Shown here piece after piece: positions 1 to 4,432 of a DNA stretch of 5,879 nt; position 1 is the stretch's first letter; every line of letters starts with the position of its first letter. Made by a program: the position numbers and the translations under genes. The notes under the pieces were generated by a model that worked only from the letters and a program-made list of their open reading frames with translations, was not told the DNA's origin and made no database searches. The stretch comes from an uncultured Mailhella sp. (GTDB lineage Bacteria; Desulfobacterota; Desulfovibrionia; Desulfovibrionales; Desulfovibrionaceae): NCBI GenBank assembly GCA_944324625.1, contig CALUWZ010000112.1, forward strand, positions 1 to 5,879. The letters run 5' to 3'.

Positions 1-251
1 AAAGTTTCCGGAGCGCTTGCAATGGCGTCTTTTACCATCCATTGCGGAAAACGCACGATGTCTTCATCATATACGGAAGCACCTGCTTTAACAAGCAGTT
101 CCCTTGCTTCGGGTGAGCCGATGAGAACACCTGTAGATTCAAGGATTTCAAGGGTAGCTCTGTGAATGGCGTCCATTTCGTCCTGTGTGAACATGTTCAG
201 ACTGAGACCGCCGCTGGTTTTGCTACCTGCCTGTTTCCAACGCTGTGTCAT
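1..251 (-). CDS. MttB-superfamily corrinoid methyltransferase, N-terminal fragment (cut by window edge)
   Basis: The first 83 residues are readable on the minus strand from an ATG at 251 down to position 3; the rest lies left of the window. The ATG is preceded by a strong GGAGG (minus strand, bases 262-258) six bases away, which fixes the start. The fragment contains LNMFTQDEMDAIHRATLEIL, followed by a GVL..SPEAR segment and ends in a VRFP..MV.DAIASAPET stretch. This is the N-terminal helical region typical of MttB-family trimethylamine/betaine:corrinoid methyltransferases. It aligns with the complete homologue at 2583-4010 (shared TLE.LE..GVL, EAR, VRF...MV..AIA.AP) but has about 15-18 extra N-terminal residues and differs at most other positions, so the two are distant paralogues. 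Family members move a methyl group from a methylated amine to a Co(I) corrinoid protein in the cytoplasm. Substrate, and whether the missing part contains a pyrrolysine amber codon, cannot be seen. Confidence 0.9.
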   Translation of the reverse strand, partial: MTQRWKQAGSKTSGGLSLNMFTQDEMDAIHRATLEILESTGVLIGSPEARELLVKAGASVYDEDIVRFPQWMVKDAIASAPET

Positions 252-265
252 ACAGCACCTCCTCA

Positions 266-285
266 TTTTTGCCGAAGGGCAAAAA
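266..285 (-). promoter_or_regulatory. Hairpin just upstream of the minus-strand gene's ribosome-binding site
   Basis: TTTTTGCC (266-273) and GGCAAAAA (278-285) are perfectly complementary with a four-base loop. The element begins two to three bases upstream of the GAGGAGG ribosome-binding site of the minus-strand methyltransferase gene, so in the mRNA it would sit right against the site. It could modulate translation or stabilise the leader; a protein operator is equally possible. It has no trailing T-run on the minus strand, so it is not a terminator. Confidence 0.5.
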
Positions 286-300
286 CTGACATAAATATGT

Positions 301-320
301 TTGCCTTGAAAAAAAGGCAA
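301..320. repeat. Inverted repeat TTGCCTT/AAGGCAA
   Basis: TTGCCTT (301-307) pairs perfectly with AAGGCAA (314-320) around a six-base A-rich loop. It is the second of three hairpins at 35-40 base intervals in the probable leader of the minus-strand methyltransferase gene. Confidence 0.45.
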
Positions 321-340
321 CTGTCTCCAAAGAAGTGCAC

Positions 341-379
341 GGAACAAAATGATGCCGCAATACACGGCAGTTTTGTTCC
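341..379. repeat. Long interrupted inverted repeat (39 nt)
   Basis: GGAACAAAA (341-349) pairs perfectly with TTTTGTTCC (371-379). Inside, TGCCG (353-357) pairs with CGGCA (365-369) around a seven-base loop, giving a 9-bp outer stem, a small asymmetric internal loop and a 5-bp inner stem. No T-run follows on either strand, so it is not an intrinsic terminator. It may be a structured leader element of the minus-strand gene or an operator. I could not match it to a known riboswitch class. Confidence 0.5.
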
Positions 380-421
380 TGCAAAAATGATGTTGGTGAA
401 AATGCAAACAATAAAGACTTA

Positions 422-435
422 ATTTGCCGGCAAAT
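422..435. promoter_or_regulatory. Perfect 14-bp palindrome ATTTGCCGGCAAAT, candidate operator
   Basis: ATTTGCC and GGCAAAT abut with no spacer, giving perfect dyad symmetry, as expected for a dimeric regulator site. On the minus strand it lies just downstream of a weak -35-like TTGTCA (440-435), with AT-rich -10-like sequence around 417-410. It may therefore sit in the promoter of the minus-strand methyltransferase gene. The half-site TTTGCC recurs at several other places in this intergenic region. Confidence 0.4.
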
Positions 436-589
436 GACAAAGCACGCCAAAAGACATGCCTGTATGCATAAGCCAAAAAAGAAGATTAAAGAAGACAAAT
501 CAAGAAAAGAAAAAAATTGAGAAAAAAAGATAAAGTCAAAATTGTTTGCGCCTAAACTCTCTGCAAACTGCTTACACATTATCTTTTTC

Positions 590-615
590 ATAACAGCTTG
601 TCGCATTGCTGTTAT
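590..615. repeat. Inverted repeat ATAACAGC-N10-GCTGTTAT
   Basis: ATAACAGC (590-597) and GCTGTTAT (608-615) are exact reverse complements separated by ten bases. It sits in the middle of the divergent region, far from either start codon. It is a possible regulator-binding site; no T-run follows. Confidence 0.4.
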
Positions 616-677
616 TGTTTTCACAATATGTACTGCAAAATTAAATTTTATGCAAGCACAAAATGGAATTTTTGCTG

Positions 678-691
678 AAAAAAATTTTTTT
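678..691. repeat. A7T7 palindromic tract
   Basis: Seven A (678-684) are followed directly by seven T (685-691). Such AnTn tracts are rigid or curved DNA and are often found upstream of promoters. Here it lies about 80 bp upstream of the best -35-like hexamer for the BCCT gene. Confidence 0.4.
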
Positions 692-700
692 GCGTCCGCA

Positions 701-737
701 TTTTATTGTTTGCCAAGCAGTTTTGGGCAAAATAAAA
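701..737. repeat. Bulged inverted repeat with TTTGCC/GGCAAA core
   Basis: TTTTAT (701-706) plus TTTGCC (709-714) pair with GGCAAA (726-731) plus ATAAAA (732-737), leaving a two-base bulge on the left arm and an 11-base loop. The core is the same TTTGCC/GGCAAA pair seen at 268-283 and 423-434, at another spacing. It lies about 30 bp upstream of the candidate BCCT promoter, a position suited to an activator or repressor site. Confidence 0.35.
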
Positions 738-767
738 AAAATCAGCAATTAAAATTTGTTATTTGTA

Positions 768-798
768 TTGACATTTATTGTGAAATTATTCATATATA
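768..798 (+). promoter_or_regulatory. Candidate sigma-70 promoter for the BCCT gene with overlapping CRP/FNR-like site
   Basis: A perfect -35 hexamer TTGACA (768-773) is followed by AT-rich sequence with TATATA at 793-798 (19-bp spacer); a CATATA at 791-796 gives a 17-bp spacer. Between them is TGTGA-N6-TCATA (779-794), which matches the CRP-type consensus TGTGA-N6-TCACA at nine of ten fixed positions. The site overlaps the spacer and -10, so a bound CRP/FNR-family protein would more likely repress than activate. Transcription from here would give a leader of about 150 bases before the start codon at 959. Confidence 0.4.
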
Positions 799-835
799 TC
801 CTGTCGCAGAAAAAGACCACTTCTGTTATTTTTTA

Positions 836-853
836 TACGCAAACTGTTACGCA
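836..853. repeat. Short direct repeat TACGCA, 12-bp period
   Basis: TACGCA occurs at 836-841 and again at 848-853, with partly similar bases between and after. Twelve-base spacing is a little over one helical turn, so this could be a tandem regulator site upstream of the proximal -10 element. Chance occurrence is not excluded. Confidence 0.2.
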
Positions 854-873
854 TGTTGCTCGGTATGTATGAG

Positions 874-901
874 TGCTCTCTCTTTGAGCAGAAACCTCTG
901 C
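874..901 (+). promoter_or_regulatory. Two overlapping, mutually exclusive hairpins upstream of the BCCT gene
   Basis: TGCTC (874-878) can pair with GAGCA (886-890), while GCAGA (888-892) can pair with TCTGC (897-901). The pairings share bases 888-890, so both cannot form together in RNA. As DNA, the first inverted repeat sits about 50 bp upstream of the start expected from the TATAAT at 921, a typical activator position. Confidence 0.25.
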
Positions 902-920
902 CTTTAGCATTTTAAATAAA

Positions 921-926
921 TATAAT
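921..926 (+). promoter_or_regulatory. Perfect -10 hexamer TATAAT, proximal BCCT promoter candidate
   Basis: TATAAT lies 32 bases upstream of the BCCT start codon. No recognisable TTGACA-like hexamer is found 16-18 bp upstream (only TCTGCC/CTGCCT-like sequence) and there is no extended TG motif, so a promoter here would probably need an activator. Transcription would start near 933 with a leader of about 26 bases. Confidence 0.3.
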
Positions 927-948
927 GCTATTGCGCCATTATTGCTTT

Positions 949-952
949 GGAG
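949..952 (+). promoter_or_regulatory. Ribosome-binding site that decides the BCCT start
   Basis: GGAG at 949-952 is six bases from the ATG at 959. The frame stays open upstream to a TTG at 947, but that TTG overlaps this GGAG and has no Shine-Dalgarno sequence of its own, so ATG 959 is chosen. Confidence 0.75.
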
Positions 953-958
953 CTAAAC

Positions 959-2521
959 ATGAGTAATAAAACAGAAGATTACACCGAATGCAGGATCACG
1001 TTTTTGGGCTGTTACGACAAATGGCTTTTCTGGCCTTCATTAATTGTTTTTGCCTGCATTATCGCTTTCGCTCTTATTTCCCCTGAACAATGCAATGCCT
1101 TTTTCAGTGCCATTCAAGGTTTTGTTATTGCCAATTTCGGCTGGCTTATAGTTCTTATCGGAGCCATGGCAATTTGCTTTGCCGGCTGGATGTTTGTCAA
1201 CAGTCCCTTTGCGGACGTTAAGCTCGGCGGAGAAGACGCCAAGCCCGAATTCTCTTTTTATGCATGGGTAAGTATGCTTTTCTGCGCAGGCCTCGGCACC
1301 GGTTTCGTTATTTTCGGCGCCGCTGAACCGCTTATCCATTTATATACTGCACCAAGCATTCTTGATGCCAAGGTTCAGGGAACCGCTCAGGGCGTGCCCG
1401 AAGCCATCCGTCTTGCTGCAGTGAACTGGGGACTTTTGGGCTGGCCGCTTTTCTGCGTTGCAGGCTGGGCTATCGGTTATCCTGCTTACAAATACAAAAA
1501 ACCTCTCCGTACTTCCACGGGCCTTTACGGTATTTTGGGCGAACGCTGCAACGATACGGTTCTGAGCAAAATCGTCGACGTCCTTGCTGCCATTGCTTCC
1601 ATCGGCGGCGTTACCATGATGATCGGCCTCGGTGTTGCTTCCATTACTTTTGCCCTGAAACTTCTTTTCGGCATTGAGCTTGGCCCTGTCGGTCAGTTCA
1701 TTGTTATGCTCGGCCTTATTCTTATTTATATCATAAGCTCTGCCACAGGCATTGCCCGCGGCATGCGCCTGTTCAGCGAATCTACGGGTTATCTTGCCCT
1801 GTTCCTGCTTGTTGCCGTGCTTTTCCTCGGCAACACTCCCATTACCTATTCCCTGAACATGCTCCTTCAGGTAACAGGCGAATTTTTCTTCCGCATTCCG
1901 CAGTCCATCCTTTGGACTGACGCTACCCAAATTGAGCAGCGTCCTTGGGCAGGCGGCTGGAGCATTTTCTTCGTGCTGTGGAATATGTCTTATGTTCCGT
2001 TCACAGGCGGTTTCATTGCCCGTATTTCCAAAGGCAGAACCATGCGTGAATTTGTATTCGGCACGGCTCTTGTGCCTATTCTGATGTGTCTTTTGTGGTT
2101 CTCCATTTGGGGCAGCAACGCATGCTACGAACAGCTCAGCGGCTTCCAGCCTATGTGGCAGGTTGCCAAGGAAAACCCCGAACAGGCTCTTTACATGCTT
2201 TTGGGTTCTTTCCCCATGGGTTCAGTGCTCTGCTTTGTGGCTTTTGTCTGCTTCTGCGGTTTTGCAATTACCACTGCTGACGCGGCTTCCCACTACATTG
2301 CCCGTCAGGTTTGCCCCGGCGAAGAACAGTCCAGCCTTGTCATGCGCGTTTTGTGGGGCAGCGTTATCGGTATGACCGGTATTATTTTCCACGTAACGGG
2401 CGGCTTCAATGCCATTAAGAACGTTGCTGTTTCAGGCGGCGTTGTCTTTATGCTTGTTATGATCGCATACATTTATTCCGTATGGAAGATGATGCACAAC
2501 GATCCTGACCTCAAGAAGTAA
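959..2521 (+). CDS. BCCT-family (betaine/carnitine/choline type) transporter with altered substrate box
   Basis: This 520-residue inner-membrane protein has the hydrophobic pattern of the 12-helix BCCT family. Landmarks are FCAGLGTG with FGAAEPL (about residues 108-123; glycine motif 111-115), NWGLLGWPLF (156-165, TM4), GGWSIFF..WN.SYVPF followed by FIARISKGRTMREFV (about 332-366, the TM8 family signature), and ITTADAAS (437-444). By motif alignment recalled from BetP, Trp157 and Trp162 match the TM4 box residues Trp189 and Trp194, Phe165 replaces Tyr197, Asn342 replaces Trp374 and Tyr345 replaces Trp377. Thr438/Thr439 fit the sodium-site hydroxyl positions, suggesting Na+ coupling. Termini are short, unlike osmosensing BetP, so nutrient uptake is more likely than osmoprotection. 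A methyltransferase gene follows 61 bp downstream, suggesting the imported compound is demethylated. Family assignment is firm; the substrate is unknown and may not be a trimethylammonium compound. Confidence 0.93.
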   Translation: MSNKTEDYTECRITFLGCYDKWLFWPSLIVFACIIAFALISPEQCNAFFSAIQGFVIANFGWLIVLIGAMAICFAGWMFVNSPFADVKLGGEDAKPEFSFYAWVSMLFCAGLGTGFVIFGAAEPLIHLYTAPSILDAKVQGTAQGVPEAIRLAAVNWGLLGWPLFCVAGWAIGYPAYKYKKPLRTSTGLYGILGERCNDTVLSKIVDVLAAIASIGGVTMMIGLGVASITFALKLLFGIELGPVGQFIVMLGLILIYIISSATGIARGMRLFSESTGYLALFLLVAVLFLGNTPITYSLNMLLQVTGEFFFRIPQSILWTDATQIEQRPWAGGWSIFFVLWNMSYVPFTGGFIARISKGRTMREFVFGTALVPILMCLLWFSIWGSNACYEQLSGFQPMWQVAKENPEQALYMLLGSFPMGSVLCFVAFVCFCGFAITTADAASHYIARQVCPGEEQSSLVMRVLWGSVIGMTGIIFHVTGGFNAIKNVAVSGGVVFMLVMIAYIYSVWKMMHNDPDLKK

Positions 2522-2538
2522 GTTTTGAAGATGTTTAC

Positions 2539-2567
2539 GGCAAGGGGCTTTTGCCCTTTGCCTTTTT
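2539..2567 (+). terminator. Intrinsic terminator-like hairpin between BCCT and methyltransferase genes
   Basis: GGCAAGGGGC (2539-2548) pairs with GCCCTTTGCC (2553-2562) along ten base pairs with one G-U, around a TTTT loop, and is followed directly by TTTTT (2563-2567). This has the full form of a rho-independent terminator on the plus strand. It ends only 15 bases before the methyltransferase start codon and four before its GAGG. It may partly terminate read-through, lowering enzyme relative to transporter expression, or act as an attenuator. No promoter can be seen in the remaining bases, so the downstream gene still seems to depend on read-through or on a promoter inside the BCCT gene. Confidence 0.75.
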
Positions 2568-2582
2568 CAGTGAGGATGCATT

Positions 2583-4010
2583 ATGAAATATTTCAATAAT
2601 GAATTTGAAGTGCTGACCGAAACGGAACTTCTGCGCGTGCACAGTCTGACTTTGGAAGTTCTTGAAAAAAAAGGCGTTCTTTTTCATTCTGAAGAAGCCA
2701 GATCAATTTTGGCCAAGCACGGCGCAAAAGTGGACGGCGAATGTGTTCGTTTTTCCGCTCCCATGGTGGAAAAAGCCATTGCTCAGGCCCCTTCCCGCTT
2801 TTTATGGGAAGCCCGTGACAGCCAAAAAAGCCTCATGATAGGCGACGGTCAGGACCGTGTGCATGCCATGCAGGACAACGGTCCCGTGTTTATTCAGGAA
2901 AGAAACGGCACCAAGCGTGCAGGCAATTTTAATGACGTCTGCAATTTTTACAAACTCGGCCAGACCGGCAAGGTTACCACCATTGTGGGACAGTGCACGG
3001 TTGACCCGCAGGAACTTGACGCCGCTCCCAACAAACATAAGCTTATCACCCAAAAATTGCTTCAGCTGACGGACAAGCCCATTATTTCATGGCCGATGAT
3101 GAGCAATGCCAACACCAAAGATGTTTTTGACATGGTGGAAATGGTTATGGGCAAGGGCTATCTGGCCGACCATTATTTTATTACTGCCTCTGTCTGCGCG
3201 CTGTCACCCCTGCAGTATGCGCAGGAATCAGCCGATACCATTATTGCCTATGCAAAGGCCAATCAGCCCGTTATGCTTTTGACCTGCCCCATAAGCGGCG
3301 TAAGTTCGCCCATCGGTGAAATAGGCTCCCTTGTCATGCAGAATGCGGAAATCTTGTCAGGCCTTGTGCTTGCCCAGTGCGTAACTCCGGGTATTCCGTG
3401 CATTTACGGCATCAGCCACAATATGGGCGATCTGCGATTCGGCACCTTTGTCACCAGTTCTCCCGAAGCAAAACTCGTGGACAGGGCTTCCCTGCAGCTT
3501 GTCAATACCCTGTATCATATCCCGACCCGTTTCATGGCAGGCAACACGGATTCAAAGCTTCCCGACATTCAGGCAGGCTTTGAAACCATGCAGAACTACA
3601 TATTCCTGCTTATGGGCGGTTCTCACATGATCAATGAATGTCTCGGCATTCTTGACGGCATGATGACTGTTTCCTATGAAAAATACATTATTGACGAAGA
3701 ACTTCTGGAACGCATGCACATTATGATGCACGGCCTTGATACAAGCGAGCAGGCCTTTGATATTTCAGAACTTTTGGAATCACCGCACGGCGATTCTTTC
3801 CTCATGCAGGAAAGCACCCTGAGCCGCTGCGGAAAGCAGTGGATTCCTGCTGTTTCCGAATGGAGCAGCTATGATATGTGGGAAATGAACGGCAAGAGCG
3901 ATATTTTGGACAGAGCCGCCAAAATCTGCGAAGAACGCTTGGCTTCCGCCTCCGATGATCTGCTCGGCAGTGATTTAAGCGCAAGCCTGAAGAAATTTGC
4001 CGAACAATAA
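2583..4010 (+). CDS. MttB-superfamily methyltransferase, non-pyrrolysine type (quaternary amine:corrinoid methyltransferase)
   Basis: The product is 475 residues, close to the family's usual 470-500, and cytoplasmic. ATG 2583 has GAGG (2572-2575) seven bases upstream. The N-terminal region (about 8-75: LTETELLRVHSLTLEVLEKK, GVL...EAR, VRF..PMVEKAIAQAP) matches MttB homologues. Further family-like segments are LTCPISGVSSPIG (about 235-250), NAEILSGLVLAQ (about 255-270) and AGNTDSKLPD..AG.E (319-334). In archaeal MttB the pyrrolysine lies just before a similar SDAK.PD..AG.E stretch; by that alignment, from memory, Asn321 takes its place. There is no in-frame TAG. Non-pyrrolysine members such as MtgB (glycine betaine), MtpB (proline betaine) and MtcB (carnitine) demethylate quaternary amines onto a corrinoid protein. 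Adjacency to a BCCT transporter supports that type of role. No corrinoid protein gene is in the window, so the partner is encoded elsewhere. Substrate is not determined. Confidence 0.92.
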   Translation: MKYFNNEFEVLTETELLRVHSLTLEVLEKKGVLFHSEEARSILAKHGAKVDGECVRFSAPMVEKAIAQAPSRFLWEARDSQKSLMIGDGQDRVHAMQDNGPVFIQERNGTKRAGNFNDVCNFYKLGQTGKVTTIVGQCTVDPQELDAAPNKHKLITQKLLQLTDKPIISWPMMSNANTKDVFDMVEMVMGKGYLADHYFITASVCALSPLQYAQESADTIIAYAKANQPVMLLTCPISGVSSPIGEIGSLVMQNAEILSGLVLAQCVTPGIPCIYGISHNMGDLRFGTFVTSSPEAKLVDRASLQLVNTLYHIPTRFMAGNTDSKLPDIQAGFETMQNYIFLLMGGSHMINECLGILDGMMTVSYEKYIIDEELLERMHIMMHGLDTSEQAFDISELLESPHGDSFLMQESTLSRCGKQWIPAVSEWSSYDMWEMNGKSDILDRAAKICEERLASASDDLLGSDLSASLKKFAEQ

Positions 4011-4029
4011 TATGCAAAAATAAAATATT

Positions 4030-4046
4030 CCGCAGAAGCCCTGCGG
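4030..4046 (+). repeat. Small hairpin CCGCAG/CTGCGG after the methyltransferase gene
   Basis: CCGCAG (4030-4035) pairs with CTGCGG (4041-4046) around a five-base loop, 20 bases after the methyltransferase stop codon and nine bases before the terminator stem. It has no T-run and probably adds 3'-end structure to the message. Confidence 0.35.
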
Positions 4047-4054
4047 CATGCGGC

Positions 4055-4093
4055 AAAAAGCCGGCTTTGTTTTGACAGGCCGGCTTTTTTTTT
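4055..4093 (+). terminator. Intrinsic terminator of the methyltransferase gene
   Basis: AAAAAGCCGGC (4055-4065) pairs with GCCGGCTTTTT (4079-4089) around a 13-base loop, and the T-run continues to 4093 (nine T in all). It is a clear rho-independent terminator 45 bases after the stop codon. The five A on the left arm give it some function on the other strand as well. Confidence 0.88.
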
Positions 4094-4185
4094 ACGGATT
4101 AATTTGCAGAATCGGCATTTGTGATTTTTGTTATAAAGGACAGCAGCGGAAAACTGGCCTTATTTTTGGGCAGAATCGGGGCGAA

Positions 4186-4226
4186 GCCGAAAAAATTTTG
4201 GTTTCGGCGGGAATTTTTTTTATAAT
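4186..4226 (+). promoter_or_regulatory. Candidate dctP promoter with overlapping inverted repeat
   Basis: A perfect -10 TATAAT (4221-4226) lies 17 bp from a weak -35, TTGGTT (4198-4203). GCCGAAA (4186-4192) and TTTCGGC (4202-4208) form an inverted repeat around a nine-base centre that covers the -35, a plausible operator position. If transcribed from further upstream, the same hairpin with the T-run at 4214-4221 would resemble a weak terminator, although the five-base gap before the T-run counts against it. Confidence 0.35.
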
Positions 4227-4395
4227 TTTATTGTGCAAATTAGTCTTTGTTATAGAAATTTATTTTTCAGACATGCTAAAAAAAGGAAAATTATCAGTGA
4301 AGGCGCAAGCCATACTGATTTGTCATTTGTTTTGGGAAAAATGTAACAATCATGTTTGAGTGCAGATGAACTATGATTGGCAACCTTTAACGATT

Positions 4396-4400
4396 GGAGG
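4396..4400 (+). promoter_or_regulatory. Strong ribosome-binding site of the interrupted TRAP gene
   Basis: GGAGG at 4396-4400 is five bases from the ATG at 4406. This spacing marks 4406 as the original start and shows that the early stop at 4418-4420 lies in the true reading frame. The TTG at 4433, where the intact frame can begin, has no Shine-Dalgarno sequence before it. Confidence 0.8.
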
Positions 4401-4405
4401 AAAAT

Positions 4406-4432
4406 ATGAAATTTTCCTAACTTCTTGCGGCA
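4406..4432 (+). pseudogene. dctP: Original 5' end of dctP, broken by an in-frame TAA at codon 5
   Basis: From ATG 4406 the frame reads Met-Lys-Phe-Ser-TAA (stop at 4418-4420) and continues in the same frame as Leu-Leu-Ala-Ala into the intact binding-protein frame. The combined sequence is a classic Sec signal peptide: MKFS, one disrupted residue, then LLAALLVSSCVLWAGNANA. Cleavage is expected after Ala24 (numbered from 4406). A single-base change of TAA to AAA, CAA, GAA, TTA or TCA would restore it. Three genes here end in TAA, so TAA is a genuine stop in this organism. Confidence 0.75.

Larger units (their letters stand above)
252..958. other. Divergent intergenic region, about 700 bp, structured and AT-rich, no convincing gene
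   Basis: This region separates the minus-strand MttB-type gene from the plus-strand BCCT gene and must hold both promoters. Open frames here on either strand are rich in Phe, Ser, Cys and Lys from A/T tracts, lack good ribosome-binding sites and resemble no family I recognise. What it does hold is a dense series of inverted repeats, an A-rich purine tract (about 474-540), an A7T7 block and promoter-like sequences, listed separately. The hexamer TTTGCC or its complement GGCAAA occurs seven times between 268 and 731, mostly paired as inverted repeats. This is much longer than the other gaps in the window, suggesting a complex control region or a decayed gene. Confidence 0.7.
4094..4405 (+). other. 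Leader region of the TRAP binding-protein gene, no gene seen
   Basis: About 310 AT-rich bases lie between the methyltransferase terminator and the binding-protein ATG. Short open frames here have no family features. The region holds a promoter candidate with an overlapping inverted repeat (4186-4226), long T and A tracts around 4214-4285, and a good ribosome-binding site at its end. The binding-protein gene is therefore probably its own transcription unit with a leader of about 170 bases. Confidence 0.6.

Noticed and set aside
223..624. 133-codon minus-strand open frame in the divergent region
   Set aside because: It overlaps the start of the real minus-strand methyltransferase gene in another frame, is dominated by Phe/Ser/Leu/Cys from T-rich sequence, and matches no family I recognise.
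542..907. 121-codon plus-strand open frame upstream of the BCCT gene
   Set aside because: No ribosome-binding site, Phe/Cys/Ile-rich content from A/T tracts, and it runs through the candidate promoter and repeats.
947..958. Upstream TTG start for the BCCT gene
   Set aside because: The TTG overlaps the GGAG that serves ATG 959 and has no ribosome-binding site of its own; the ATG has ideal spacing.
252..958. Sigma-54 (-24/-12) promoter or a known riboswitch such as cobalamin or glycine
   Set aside because: I found no GG and GC pair at the right 10-bp separation with flanking consensus, and none of the conserved core motifs of those riboswitches; only generic hairpins are present.
2583..4010. 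Pyrrolysine (in-frame TAG) in the complete MttB homologue
   Set aside because: The frame from ATG 2583 to TAA 4008-4010 has no TAG; a standard Asn lies at the aligned position.
4418..4420. TAA reassigned as a sense codon in this organism
   Set aside because: TAA ends the BCCT, methyltransferase and TRAP frames at the expected family lengths, so it acts as a stop.
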